Counted from the first letter of the stretch, positions 46,127 to 55,447 are shown. The stretch is DNA of 64,000 nucleotides from Pseudomonas sp. KU43P (GCF_033095865.1 NZ_AP019365.1:3383501-3447500), one strand, 5' to 3'. A program made the numbers and translations. The notes: a model not told the origin generated them from the sequence alone.

Positions 46127-46600
46127 TCAACGATCGCCGAAGCGGCGCGTCGTCAGGGGGTCGCCGGCACCGAGCAGGACCTTTGCCAGCAGGCCTTCGA
46201 GGGTCTTCAACTCGTCGGGCTGCAGCACGCCGACCAGTTCGTTCATCGCCGCCGCGCCGATCTCTGGCAACCGGTCGGCCAGGCGCTGGCCATCGGCGGT
46301 CAGTGCCAGGCGCACCTGGCGGCGGTCATCGGCGCAGCGGTTGCGCAGGATCAGGCCCTTGTGCTCGAGGCGGTCGAGCATGCGGGTCATCGAACCGCTG
46401 TCCAGCCCCAGGTAGCGGCACAGTTCGGCCGGGGTATCCACTTGGTACTGGGTGACGATGATCAGCACCTTGAACTGCGCGGCGGTGACGCCCTCTGATT
46501 CGAGGTGCCAGTCGAGAATGCGGTCCTTGAGGATCGCCGCACGGCCCAGCAACATGCCGATGGCGCAGGTCTGGAAGTTTTCCGGGGTGAAATGGGACAT
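46127..46600 (-). CDS. MarR-family repressor of the efflux unit
   Basis: A 157-residue MarR protein with a winged HTH (about 60-110, ELCRYLGLDSGSMTRMLDRL) and the wing CADDRRQVRLALTADG. First gene of marR-emrA-emrB. A perfect palindrome, ACTGCCTAGGCAGT, lies 35 bases upstream and is the likely operator, so it should repress its own unit until a toxic compound binds. Confidence 0.88.
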   Translation of the reverse strand: MSHFTPENFQTCAIGMLLGRAAILKDRILDWHLESEGVTAAQFKVLIIVTQYQVDTPAELCRYLGLDSGSMTRMLDRLEHKGLILRNRCADDRRQVRLALTADGQRLADRLPEIGAAAMNELVGVLQPDELKTLEGLLAKVLLGAGDPLTTRRFGDR

Positions 46601-46634
46601 CGGCAGTGAGCTCGGGCAATTGTTTAAAAATATT

Positions 46635-46648
46635 ACTGCCTAGGCAGT
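46635..46648. promoter_or_regulatory. Candidate MarR operator
   Basis: ACTGCCTAGGCAGT is a perfect 14-bp palindrome in an AT-rich stretch upstream of the marR start. MarR dimers bind such sequences. Confidence 0.65.
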
Positions 46649-46709
46649 GAATGTCAAAGCTTTGATTAGGGGGCTATGTAAAATTTCATGGATTGGCCTA
46701 TCACGATGC

Positions 46710-46807
46710 CTGTGGGAGCCGGCTTGCCGGCGATAGGGCCCTCAAGGCGACAGCTGCCAGGTTCTTTGTCTGCACTGGCCTCATCGCCGGCAAGCCGGCT
46801 CCCACAG
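46710..46807. repeat. REP pair between marR and the FixJ-like gene
   Basis: An inverted pair of REP copies with the CTGTGGGAGCC side first, like the pair at 23832. It follows the end of the response regulator gene. Confidence 0.9.
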
Positions 46808-46827
46808 GGGGAGCGCTGGGTCAACCT

Positions 46828-47448
46828 TTAAGGTTTCAGCGCCTCGATCGCGCCACAGGCAATCGCCATCCCCACCAGTTCCGCCAAACTCCCCGCCTGC
46901 AACCGCTTCATCACCCGCCCCCGATACAAATCCACGGTCTTCACACTGACCCCTAGCCGCTCGGCGATCTCCCGATTGTTCAACCCCTGCGCCAACGGCA
47001 CGAACACATCCCACTCACGCGGGGTCAGGCCATCGATCCGCGCCTGCACTTGCGCCAACGCCTGCTCCCCCTTGCGTGCCTTCCCTGCCCGCTCCAGCGC
47101 CGCTTGCACACTGTCGAGCAGCAACTGATCGTTGTAGGGCTTCTCGATGAAATCGCAGGCCCCCGCCTTGAACGCCCGCACCACGATCGGCACATCGGCA
47201 TGGCCGCTGACGAAAATCACCGGAATGGCCAGCCCGCGCTCGCGCATCGTCTGCTGCACCGCCAGTCCACCCAGGCCCGGCATGCGCACATCCAGCAGCA
47301 CACACGCCGGCCCATCGTCTGCGCAGGCATCGAGAAACGCCTGGCCACTGTCGAACGGCAACGCCTGCAGGCCCACCGATTCGAGCAGCCACACGGTCGA
47401 ATCACGCATGCCCTGGTCGTCATCGACCACATAAACCTTCGCTTGCAC
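46828..47448 (-). CDS. FixJ-type response regulator
   Basis: A 206-residue protein: an N-terminal receiver (phospho-acceptor Asp53 in VLLDVRMPG) and a C-terminal LuxR HTH (LTPREWDVFVPLAQGLNNRE, about 140-200). It starts with GTG behind GGAGAGG, 12 bases after the histidine kinase stop. The pair is divergent from the acyl-CoA ligase and probably controls it. Confidence 0.9.
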   Translation of the reverse strand: MQAKVYVVDDDQGMRDSTVWLLESVGLQALPFDSGQAFLDACADDGPACVLLDVRMPGLGGLAVQQTMRERGLAIPVIFVSGHADVPIVVRAFKAGACDFIEKPYNDQLLLDSVQAALERAGKARKGEQALAQVQARIDGLTPREWDVFVPLAQGLNNREIAERLGVSVKTVDLYRGRVMKRLQAGSLAELVGMAIACGAIEALKP

Positions 47449-47460
47449 TCTGCCCTCTCC

Positions 47461-48867
47461 TTATCCCCTGCTCACCGCCAGGCGGCAGCACACGACCAGC
47501 CCGCCGAACTCACCCGCGCGCGCCCACAAGCTGCCACCAAAACCCTCGATCAGGCTGCGGCTCATGCTCAAGCCCAGCCCAAGCCCGTCAGCCTTGCTGG
47601 TGTTGAACGGCGTGAAGATCGCCTCCAGGCGTTCCTGCGCCACACCCGGCCCCTGGTCTGCCACCTCGACCAGCACCCCGTCGCCGTCGCGCACGGCGCC
47701 CAGCAGGATACGCGACGGCTGTTGACCCTGCTGCTCGCGGTTGGCCTCGATGGCGTTGCGCAGCAGGTTGAGCAGCACCTGTTCGAGCAAAACGCGGTCG
47801 GCAAACACGGCGGGCATCTGCCCACCGATGCGCAATTCGATACTCACCTGATCACGCGCCGCTTCCCAGGCGCACAGGCGCATGGCTTCAGCCGCCACGT
47901 CGGCCAGGTCGACCGCTTCCAGGCGCCTCGGCCCCTTGCGCAGGAAGGCACGCAGGCGGCGGATCACCTCGGCGGCGTGGGTAGCCTGCTCGCTGATGCG
48001 TTGCAGGCCCTGGCCCACCCGCTCGCGCGCCTGCGGGTCGCGGTCCAACCCTTGCAAGTAACGCTGGCTGGCATTGGCGTAATTGACCACCGCCGCCAGC
48101 GGCTGGTTGATCTCGTGGGCAATGCCCGATGCCAGCTCGCCCAAGGTGACCAGCCGGGCGCTGTGGGCGAGGCTCTCCTGAGCCTCGATGCGCAGGGTGA
48201 TATCGCGTGACACGGCGACCACCTCCACCACCGCGCCGGTGTAGGTTTCGCGGATTGCCCGTGTGGCGATCTCGAACCAGCGGTAGCCACCGGCGGCGTG
48301 GCGTACCCGGCAGGTCATGGTGTGGTAGCCGTCTTGATCCAGCGCAGCGGCTGCCTGGCGCAGGGCCTGGCGGCGCTCGCGCGGGTGCAGCAAGGCCATC
48401 ACCGGCATACCGCGCAATTGCTCGGGCCACAGGCCGAGCAGGCGGTACGCGGCCGGCGAGGCATCGAGGAAGCGGCCGTCGGGGCTGTGCCGGGAAATCA
48501 GGTCGGTGGTGTTCTCGATGATCAGGCGGTACAGGCGCCGGGCGCGGTTGGCCTCCCGTGCGGCCAGGCGTTCGGCGCTGGCCTCGCGGCAGCGAGCAAG
48601 CACCTGTTGGCCCTGATCATCGGGGATGAACGTCCACAGCAGGATACGTTCGCCTACCTGGGCCTCCACCTCGGCGATCGCACGATGCTGGCGCAGACAG
48701 GCGCGCACCAGTGCCGGGCAATTGTTCGGCAGCCAGTCGGCCAGCGGCGGGCCGCCCTGGATCAACGCCTGAAAAGCGGGGTTGAGCGCCAGCGCGGCGG
48801 CATCGGCCGCCAGCAACAGGCTGGGTTGGGGGTCCTTGGCAAGCAAGGCGGCAGTGGTGGTTTCCAC
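47461..48867 (-). CDS. PAS sensor histidine kinase (FixL-like)
   Basis: A 468-residue cytoplasmic kinase. A degenerate N-terminal sensing region (1-95) is followed by a PAS domain (about 112-228), DHp with His251 in SGIAHEINQPLAAV, and the ATPase domain (FADRVLLEQVLLNLLRNAIE, GLGLGLSMSRSLIE). GTG start. It is the cognate kinase of the adjacent FixJ-type regulator. The PAS domain has no visible haem His, so the signal need not be oxygen. Confidence 0.88.
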   Translation of the reverse strand: METTTAALLAKDPQPSLLLAADAAALALNPAFQALIQGGPPLADWLPNNCPALVRACLRQHRAIAEVEAQVGERILLWTFIPDDQGQQVLARCREASAERLAAREANRARRLYRLIIENTTDLISRHSPDGRFLDASPAAYRLLGLWPEQLRGMPVMALLHPRERRQALRQAAAALDQDGYHTMTCRVRHAAGGYRWFEIATRAIRETYTGAVVEVVAVSRDITLRIEAQESLAHSARLVTLGELASGIAHEINQPLAAVVNYANASQRYLQGLDRDPQARERVGQGLQRISEQATHAAEVIRRLRAFLRKGPRRLEAVDLADVAAEAMRLCAWEAARDQVSIELRIGGQMPAVFADRVLLEQVLLNLLRNAIEANREQQGQQPSRILLGAVRDGDGVLVEVADQGPGVAQERLEAIFTPFNTSKADGLGLGLSMSRSLIEGFGGSLWARAGEFGGLVVCCRLAVSRG

Positions 48868-48882
48868 GACAAAGGCTCTTGT

Positions 48883-48900
48883 TATAGTAGTTTTACTATA
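48883..48900. promoter_or_regulatory. Candidate regulator site between the kinase and the ligase
   Basis: TATAGTA-N4-TACTATA is a perfect inverted repeat just upstream of the kinase start. CTATAGT follows at 48904-48910 and CCATAG at 48925-48930. It may be a site for the FixJ-like regulator, an AT-rich promoter, or both. Confidence 0.45.
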
Positions 48901-49060
48901 TTGCTATAGTCGATATTCCATCTACCATAGCGTCTCGCGTAAAACTGCGACAGGGGCAAGCGGCCATTCGGCGCGCTGCCCACACCCTGATCAGAGCTAA
49001 CAATCAGCCACCGGGGGCCAGGCGCACAGGCTGCGTCTGCCTCCCCAACAGGATTACCGC

Positions 49061-50683
49061 ATGTCGATCTTCTCCCAGGGCCTGATGCCCGCTGCCGTCA
49101 ACCACGTCGCCCTGACCCCACTGAGTTTCATCGAGCGCACCGCTGCCGTATACGGCAACTACCCGGCGGTCATCCACGGTGCCATCCGCCGCAACTGGCG
49201 CGAGACTTACCAGCGCTGCCGGCGCCTGGCCAGCGCCCTGGCCGGGCGTGGCGTCGGCCGCGGCGACACGGTGGCGGTGATGCTACCGAACATCCCCGCG
49301 ATGCTCGAAGCGCACTTCGGCGTGCCGATGATCGGCGCGGTGCTCAACACCCTCAACGTGCGCCTGGATGCCGAAGCCATCGCCTTCATGCTGCAGCACG
49401 GCGAAGCCAAGGTGCTGATCACCGACCGCGAATTCCACGGCGTCATCGAAGCGGCCCTGGCCTTGCTCGAACACCCGCCGCTGGTGGTCGATGTGGACGA
49501 CCCCGAGTACGGAGAAGGCCGCGCCGTCAGCGACCTGGACTATGAAGCGCTGCTTGCCGAAGGCGACCCGGACTTCACCTGGGAATGGCCCGAAGACGAA
49601 TGGCAGGCGATCTCGCTGAACTACACCTCCGGCACCACCGGCAACCCCAAGGGCGTGGTCTACCACCACCGCGGCGCCTACCTCAATGCCATCGGCAACC
49701 AGATGACCTGGGCCATGGGCCACCGCCCGGTGTACCTGTGGACCCTGCCGATGTTCCACTGCAACGGCTGGTGCTACCCCTGGACCATCACCGCGCTGGC
49801 CGGCACCCATGTGTTCCTGCGCCGGGTCGACCCGCAGAAGATCCTCACCCTGATCCGCGAGCATCGGGTCACCCACCTGTGTGGCGCGCCAATCGTGCTC
49901 AACGCGCTGGTGAACATGCCCGAGGCCGCCAAGGCTGCCATCGAGCACCCGGTGCAGGCCATGGTCGCGGGCGCCGCACCGCCGGCGAAAGTGATCGGCG
50001 CCGTGGAAGAAATGGGCATCCACGTCACCCACACCTACGGCCTGACCGAGGTCTACGGGCCGGTGACCGTCTGTGCCTGGCACGATGAATGGCAAGACCT
50101 GCCCCTGGAGGACCGGGCGCGGATCAAGTCGCGCCAGGGCGTGCGCTACCCGACCCTCGACGGCCTGATGGTGGCTGACCCGCAAACCCTCGAACCAGTG
50201 CCACGCGATGGCAATAGCCTGGGCGAGATATTCATGCGCGGCAACACAGTGATGAAGGGCTACCTGAAAAACCCCGAAGCCACCGCCGAGGCCTTCCGTG
50301 GCGGCTGGTTCCACACCGGTGACCTGGCGGTGTGGCATGCCGACGGGTATGTGGAGATCAAAGACCGGCTCAAGGACATCATCATTTCCGGTGGCGAAAA
50401 CATCTCCACCATCGAAGTCGAGGACGCCCTCTACAAGCACCGCGCAGTGCTGGAGGCCGCCGTGGTCGCACGGGCGGACGAGAAATGGGGCGAGACGCCG
50501 TGCGCCTTCATTGCGCTCAAGCCGGGGCACGAGGATACCCGCGAGAGCGACATCATTGGCTGGTGCCGCGAACACCTGGCCGGGTTCAAGGTGCCGAAGA
50601 CCGTGGTGTTCGGCGAGCTGCCCAAGACCTCGACCGGCAAGATCCAGAAATACGTGCTGCGCGACCGCGCCAAGGCACTCTGA
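49061..50683 (+). CDS. AMP-forming acyl-CoA synthetase (medium/long-chain or DmdB-like)
   Basis: A 540-residue AMP-binding ligase. The P-loop SLNYTSGTTGNPKGVVYHH (about 185-205), TYGLTEVYGP, the hinge FHTGDLAVWHADGYVEIKDR and C-terminal KTSTGKIQK with the catalytic Lys are present. It activates a fatty or related acid to its CoA ester. The subgroup includes fatty acyl and 3-methylmercaptopropionyl-CoA ligases. The next gene, an acyl-CoA dehydrogenase, probably uses its product. AGGATT precedes the ATG. Confidence 0.9.
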   Translation: MSIFSQGLMPAAVNHVALTPLSFIERTAAVYGNYPAVIHGAIRRNWRETYQRCRRLASALAGRGVGRGDTVAVMLPNIPAMLEAHFGVPMIGAVLNTLNVRLDAEAIAFMLQHGEAKVLITDREFHGVIEAALALLEHPPLVVDVDDPEYGEGRAVSDLDYEALLAEGDPDFTWEWPEDEWQAISLNYTSGTTGNPKGVVYHHRGAYLNAIGNQMTWAMGHRPVYLWTLPMFHCNGWCYPWTITALAGTHVFLRRVDPQKILTLIREHRVTHLCGAPIVLNALVNMPEAAKAAIEHPVQAMVAGAAPPAKVIGAVEEMGIHVTHTYGLTEVYGPVTVCAWHDEWQDLPLEDRARIKSRQGVRYPTLDGLMVADPQTLEPVPRDGNSLGEIFMRGNTVMKGYLKNPEATAEAFRGGWFHTGDLAVWHADGYVEIKDRLKDIIISGGENISTIEVEDALYKHRAVLEAAVVARADEKWGETPCAFIALKPGHEDTRESDIIGWCREHLAGFKVPKTVVFGELPKTSTGKIQKYVLRDRAKAL

Positions 50684-50692
50684 AACCGTAGT

Positions 50693-50775
50693 GGCCCTAT
50701 CGCCGGCAAGCCGGCTCCCACAGGGTGCAGGCTTGGTGGCGTACCTGTGGGAGCCGGCTTGCCGGCGATAGGGCC
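50693..50775. repeat. REP pair between ligase and long acyl-CoA dehydrogenase
   Basis: An inverted pair of REP copies filling the gap between two co-directional genes. It ends 36 bases before the dehydrogenase start. Confidence 0.92.
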
Positions 50776-50811
50776 CGCCCCGACACCCCATCCATTTGCC
50801 CGAGCCCCGCC

Positions 50812-52581
50812 ATGACCGACTACACAGCCCCCCTGCGCGACATGCGCTTCATTCTCCATGACGTCTTCCAGGGCCCAGCCCTCTGGGCCCGCCTGCCCGC
50901 CCTGGCCGAGCGCGTCGATGCCGAAACTGCCGACGCCATCCTCGAAGAAGCCGCCAAGGTCACCGCCAACCTCATCGCCCCGCTCAGCCGCAACGGCGAC
51001 GAACAAGGCGTGCACTTCGACGCAGGCCAGGTCACCACCCCGGACGGCTTCCGCGACGCCTGGCGCACCTACCGCGAAGGCGGCTGGGTGGGCCTGGGCG
51101 GCAACCCCGAGTATGGCGGCATGGGCATGCCGAAAATGCTCGGCGTGCTGTTCGAGGAAATGCTCTACGCCGCCGACTGCAGCTTCAGCCTGTATTCGGC
51201 GCTGAGCGCCGGCAGTTGCCTGGCCATCGACGCCCATGCCAGCGAAACGCTCAAGGCCACCTACCTGCCGCCCCTGTACGAAGGCCGCTGGGCCGGCACC
51301 ATGTGCCTGACCGAACCGCACGCCGGCACCGACCTGGGCCTGATCCGGACCCGCGCCGAACCCCAGGCCGATGGCAGCTACCGCATCAGCGGCAGCAAGA
51401 TCTTCATCACTGGCGGCGAGCAGGACCTGACCGAGAACATCGTCCACCTGGTGCTGGCCAAGCTGCCGAACGCACCCGCAGGCGCCAAAGGCATCTCGCT
51501 GTTCCTGGTGCCCAAGTACCTCGTGGCCACCGATGGCAGCCTCGGGCCACGCAATGCCGCGCACTGCGGCTCGATCGAACACAAGATGGGCATCAAGGCG
51601 TCGGCCACCTGCGTGATGAACTTCGACGGCGCCACCGGTTACCTGGTGGGCGAGCCGAACAAAGGCCTGGCGGCCATGTTCACCATGATGAACTACGAGC
51701 GCCTGTCCATCGGCATCCAGGGCATCGGCTGCGCCGAGGCCTCGTACCAGAGCGCCGCCCGCTACGCCAACGAGCGCCTGCAAAGCCGCGCCGCAACCGG
51801 CCCGCAGGCGCAGGACAAGGCCGCCGACCCGATCATCCACCACGGCGACGTGCGCCGCATGCTGCTGACCATGCGCACCCTCACCGAAGGCGGCCGCGCC
51901 TTTGCCACCTATGTCGGCCAGCAACTGGACCTGGCGCGCTATGCCGAAGATGCCGGCGAGCGCGAACACGCCCAGCGCCAGGTGGCCCTGCTCACGCCGG
52001 TGGCCAAGGCATTCTTCACCGATAACGGCCTGGAAAGCTGCGTACTTGGGCAACAGGTGTTCGGCGGCCATGGCTACATCCGCGAATGGGGCCAGGAGCA
52101 GCGCGTGCGTGATGTGCGCATTGCACAGATCTACGAAGGCACCAACGGCATCCAGGCCCTCGACCTGCTAGGGCGCAAGGTGCTGGCCGACGGTGGGCAG
52201 GCTCTGGCAGGCTTTGCTGCCGAAGTGCGCGCTTTCTGCGTAAGTGCGCCGCTGCATCGGGATGCTCTGCAGGCCAGCCTGGTGCGCCTGGTGAGCACCA
52301 GCGAGTGGTTGAGCGGGCAAGTGAAAGAGGACGCCAACCTGGTGAGCAGCGTGGCGGTGGAGTACCTGCACCTGTTCGGCCTGACCGCCTACGCCTATAT
52401 GTGGGCGCGCATGGCGGCGGTGGCTCAGGCCAGGCACGATGAAGAACCGGCGTTCTATGGCGCCAAGCTGGCGGCCGCGGCGTTCTACTTCCAGCGGGTG
52501 TTGCCGCGCGGGCTGGGGCTGGAGGCAAGTATTCGTGCGGGGAGCGCGAGCCTCTATCGCATGGCGGCCGAGCAGTTCTGA
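50812..52581 (+). CDS. Long acyl-CoA dehydrogenase (DmdC/FadE type)
   Basis: A 589-residue acyl-CoA dehydrogenase with the extra C-terminal helical domain of the DmdC-like group. MCLTEPHAGTDLG (flavin loop), GGHGYIREW and IAQIYEGTNGIQALDL with the canonical catalytic Glu are seen. The ATG at 50812 is chosen because the longer frame reads through the REP pair. It lies after an acyl-CoA ligase, giving activation then dehydrogenation of a fatty or methylthio acid. Confidence 0.9.
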   Translation: MTDYTAPLRDMRFILHDVFQGPALWARLPALAERVDAETADAILEEAAKVTANLIAPLSRNGDEQGVHFDAGQVTTPDGFRDAWRTYREGGWVGLGGNPEYGGMGMPKMLGVLFEEMLYAADCSFSLYSALSAGSCLAIDAHASETLKATYLPPLYEGRWAGTMCLTEPHAGTDLGLIRTRAEPQADGSYRISGSKIFITGGEQDLTENIVHLVLAKLPNAPAGAKGISLFLVPKYLVATDGSLGPRNAAHCGSIEHKMGIKASATCVMNFDGATGYLVGEPNKGLAAMFTMMNYERLSIGIQGIGCAEASYQSAARYANERLQSRAATGPQAQDKAADPIIHHGDVRRMLLTMRTLTEGGRAFATYVGQQLDLARYAEDAGEREHAQRQVALLTPVAKAFFTDNGLESCVLGQQVFGGHGYIREWGQEQRVRDVRIAQIYEGTNGIQALDLLGRKVLADGGQALAGFAAEVRAFCVSAPLHRDALQASLVRLVSTSEWLSGQVKEDANLVSSVAVEYLHLFGLTAYAYMWARMAAVAQARHDEEPAFYGAKLAAAAFYFQRVLPRGLGLEASIRAGSASLYRMAAEQF

Positions 52582-52588
52582 CGCCTCT

Positions 52589-52669
52589 GGCCCTATCGCC
52601 GGCAAGCCGGCTCCCACAGGTACCCCATTGTGCTAGCCCTGTGGGAGCCGGCTTGCCGGCGATAGGGCC
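52589..52669. repeat. REP pair after the long acyl-CoA dehydrogenase
   Basis: An inverted pair of REP copies 7 bases after the dehydrogenase stop. Confidence 0.92.
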
Positions 52670-52734
52670 CTGCAAACCACCGCAAAAGGTTCTCAAACGC
52701 GAAAATTCCATTGCGAAACCGACGAAAAACCTAC

Positions 52735-52753
52735 ATAACTGATAGTCATTCGC
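52735..52753 (+). promoter_or_regulatory. Possible Fur box before the fecR-like gene
   Basis: The stretch contains TGATAGTCATT, close to the TGATAATCATT core of the Fur consensus, preceded by ATAAC. It lies about 65 bases before the FecR-like gene. The match is partial. Confidence 0.35.
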
Positions 52754-52814
52754 CATTACCTCGGTTCTCGGAAGCCCCTCCACAGGGGTAGAATGCGCAA
52801 AACCCGGAGCCGCA

Positions 52815-53822
52815 ATGAACCAAGACCGCCTCAATCCCAGCCCAGACGATGCCATTACCGACGCCGCCGCGCATTGGTGCATGCGCCTGCACGCCGACGA
52901 TTGCACGCAGGTCGAGCGCGACGCCTTCGCCCGCTGGTTGGCCGCCGACCCACGCCACGCCGAGGAGTATCAGGCGATGCTGGAGATCTGGGACACCGCC
53001 GACCTGCTGCCACGCAGCGCCACGGTCATAGACTTCAACCCTGCGGCACAACACTTGGTGCAGCGCCGCAACTGGCGCCCGCTGGCGTCGGCTGCAGCGC
53101 TCGTGCTGCTGGTATTGCCCCTGGCCGGCTGGGTAGGCTGGGAGCAAGGGTGGGTACCCAACCACTACCAGCACCTGAGTACCCGCGACAGCATGCAGAC
53201 CGTGGAGTTGAGCGACGGCAGCACGGTCGAGCTCAACCTCAACAGCGAGCTGACCTTCTTCAATTACAAGGACCGGCGCCAGGTCACGCTCGAGCGCGGC
53301 GAGGCATTCTTCAAGGTGCAGCACGACAGCGCACACCCCTTCATCGTGCGCGCCGGGCACGGCCAGACGCGCGTGACCGGTACTCAGTTCAACGTGTGGA
53401 AGTATCAGGATCAGGTCAAGGTCACCCTGGTGCAGGGTTCGGTGCTGGTCACCAGCAATGGCAGCACCGGCGGCTACCGCCTCGGCCCTGGCATGCAGGC
53501 CAGCTACCGCACCGGCGACTTCGAGCCGCAGCTGGCCCAGAGCGACGACTATGGCCACAGCCTGGCCTGGCGCAGCGGCAAGCTGGTGCTCGACAACCTC
53601 AGCCTCGAACAGGCCCTGCCGGTCATCAACCGCTACCTCGACGCGCCGCTGCTGCTGGCCGACGAGAACACCGGGCACATTCGCATCAGCGGCATCTATA
53701 ACACCCGCGAGGTCGGCCACCTGGTAGACAACCTGCCCAAGGTGCTGCCGGTCTACCTGACCCGCAGCAAGGACGGCAGTACTGTCCTCAACAGCATTTC
53801 CCCACCGCCCAACAAGGGCTGA
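52815..53822 (+). CDS. FecR-family anti-sigma/sigma regulator, orphan
   Basis: A 335-residue inner-membrane regulator. The N-terminal DUF4880 region (ITDAAAHWCMRLHADDCTQV, FARWLAADPRHAEEYQ) would bind the sigma factor; a helix at about 86-108 spans the membrane; the periplasmic FecR domain (LSTRDSMQTVELSDGSTVELN) and an STN-like C-terminus follow. FecR normally sits between a FecI-type sigma gene and a TonB-dependent receptor. Neither is found nearby, so its partners are elsewhere or lost. Confidence 0.88.
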   Translation: MNQDRLNPSPDDAITDAAAHWCMRLHADDCTQVERDAFARWLAADPRHAEEYQAMLEIWDTADLLPRSATVIDFNPAAQHLVQRRNWRPLASAAALVLLVLPLAGWVGWEQGWVPNHYQHLSTRDSMQTVELSDGSTVELNLNSELTFFNYKDRRQVTLERGEAFFKVQHDSAHPFIVRAGHGQTRVTGTQFNVWKYQDQVKVTLVQGSVLVTSNGSTGGYRLGPGMQASYRTGDFEPQLAQSDDYGHSLAWRSGKLVLDNLSLEQALPVINRYLDAPLLLADENTGHIRISGIYNTREVGHLVDNLPKVLPVYLTRSKDGSTVLNSISPPPNKG

Positions 53823-53826
53823 GGCC

Positions 53827-55146
53827 TTACAAGGTCATCGCCGCCAACCAGCCGAAGGCCAGCAGGGGTAAGTTGTAGTGAAGGAAGGTCGGTACCACGG
53901 TGTCCCAGATATGGTGGTGCTGGCCGTCGACGTTGAGCCCCGAGGTAGGGCCCAGGGTCGAGTCCGATGCCGGCGAGCCCGCATCGCCCAAGGCACCGGC
54001 GGTACCGACGATGCATACCGTGGCCACGGGATCGAAGCCCAACTGCACGCACAGTGGCACGAAGATCGCCGCCAGGATCGGCACCGTCGAGAACGACGAA
54101 CCGATGCCCATGGTCACCAGCAACCCCACCAGCAGCATCAGCAAGGCACCGACGCCCTTGCTGTGGTCGATCCACTGCGCTGAAGCTTCGACCAGGCTCT
54201 TCACCTCGCCAGTGGCCTTCATCACGTCGGCGAAGCCCGATGCGGCGATCATGATGAAGCCGATCATGGCCATCATCTTCATGCCTTCGGTGAACAGATC
54301 GTCGGTTTCTTTCCAACGCACGATGCCCGACAGCGAGAAGATCAGGAAACCGACCATGGCGCCGATGATCATCGAGTCCAGCCACAGCTGCACGATGAAC
54401 GCCGAGGCGATCGCCAGCCCCGCCACCAGCAGGGTCAGCGGGTTGTACTGGACGCTCACCTGCTCCACCTGCTCGATGCGCGCCAGGTCGTAGTCGCGCT
54501 TCTTGCGGTAGCTAACGAATACCGCCAGCAGCAGGCCGGCCAGCATGCCTGCGGCCGGAATGGCCATGGCATGGGTGACGTTGACACCGCTCACATCGAC
54601 CCCAGCACGGGCGACATTGGCCAGCAGGATCTCGTTGAGGAATATGTTGCCGAAGCCCACCGGCAGGAACATGTACGGCGTGATCAGGCCAAAGGTGATG
54701 ACGCAGGCGATCATCCGGCGGTCGATGCGCAAGCGGGTCAGCACGTACAGCAACGGCGGCACCAGCAGCGGGATGAAGGCGATGTGGATGGGCAGGATGT
54801 TCTGCGACGACACCGCCACCACCAGCATCAAGCCGATCAGCAGCCACTTGACCCGGCCGCCGTTGGCGTGGCCCTGGCGGTCGATCATGCTCAGGGCGCG
54901 GTCGGCCAGTGCATGGGCCAGGCCGGACTTGGCGATGGCCACGGCGAAGGCGCCGAGCAAGGCATACGACAACGCCACCGTGGCGCCCCCGCCCAGGCCA
55001 CCATTGAAGGCCTTGAGCGTCCCCTCGATCCCCAGCCCTCCGACCAGGCCACCGACCAGTGCACCGATGATCAGGGCGATCACCACGTGCACCCGTGACA
55101 GGCTGAGTATCAGCATGATGCCGACAGCGGCAATCACAGCATTCAT
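53827..55146 (-). CDS. Na+/H+ antiporter-family membrane protein
   Basis: A 439-residue inner-membrane protein with about 11-12 helices of the ion-transporter superfamily. [35 protein letters not shown] and [20 protein letters not shown] resemble the YuiF/NhaC-like antiporter family, some members of which may move amino acids instead of protons. It ends 4 bases from the convergent fecR-like stop. Confidence 0.82.
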   Translation of the reverse strand: MNAVIAAVGIMLILSLSRVHVVIALIIGALVGGLVGGLGIEGTLKAFNGGLGGGATVALSYALLGAFAVAIAKSGLAHALADRALSMIDRQGHANGGRVKWLLIGLMLVVAVSSQNILPIHIAFIPLLVPPLLYVLTRLRIDRRMIACVITFGLITPYMFLPVGFGNIFLNEILLANVARAGVDVSGVNVTHAMAIPAAGMLAGLLLAVFVSYRKKRDYDLARIEQVEQVSVQYNPLTLLVAGLAIASAFIVQLWLDSMIIGAMVGFLIFSLSGIVRWKETDDLFTEGMKMMAMIGFIMIAASGFADVMKATGEVKSLVEASAQWIDHSKGVGALLMLLVGLLVTMGIGSSFSTVPILAAIFVPLCVQLGFDPVATVCIVGTAGALGDAGSPASDSTLGPTSGLNVDGQHHHIWDTVVPTFLHYNLPLLAFGWLAAMTL

Positions 55147-55269
55147 CGTTTGGTTTACCTCATGGCGACAGACAAAAACCGCGCACTCTGCAGCAGTGGG
55201 GAGCGGATGTCAAAAGCGCCATGGTACGGCGTGTTACCCGGGGCGGTGAATTTTAATTGAACGCTTGAA

Positions 55270-55296
55270 TAAAGAAAAATGCGAGGGCGACGATAT
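55270..55296 (+). promoter_or_regulatory. Candidate sigma-28 (FliA) promoter of the chemoreceptor
   Basis: TAAAGAAA-N11-GACGATAT. The -35 begins with the TAAA core, the spacing is the usual 11, and the -10 differs from GCCGATAA at two positions. FliA drives many chemoreceptor genes. Confidence 0.5.
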
Positions 55297-55353
55297 AGAG
55301 GGGGATGCGGGGGGCATGGTTTGAATCTGGAGGGGTTCGAGCGCGCCTGGGCG

Positions 55354-55447
55354 GGCCTCATCGCCGTCAAGCCGGCTCCCACAGGTACAGCGCAGCGCTC
55401 AAGACCGGCGCCGAACCTGTGGGAGCCGGCTTGCCGGCGATGAGGCC
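55354..55447. repeat. REP pair in the chemoreceptor leader
   Basis: An inverted pair of REP copies; the left copy has GCCGTCAAGCC in the core. It lies between the sigma-28-like promoter and the gene, so it would be transcribed as part of the 5' leader. Confidence 0.9.

Noticed and set aside
50431..52071. 546-codon open frame antisense to the ligase end and the long dehydrogenase
   Set aside because: It reads through a REP pair and two well-defined genes; no ribosome binding site or domain supports it.
50693..52669. Repeated GCCGGCAAGCCGGC blocks as a CRISPR array
   Set aside because: The copies are scattered inverted pairs between genes, without regular spacers. They are REP elements.
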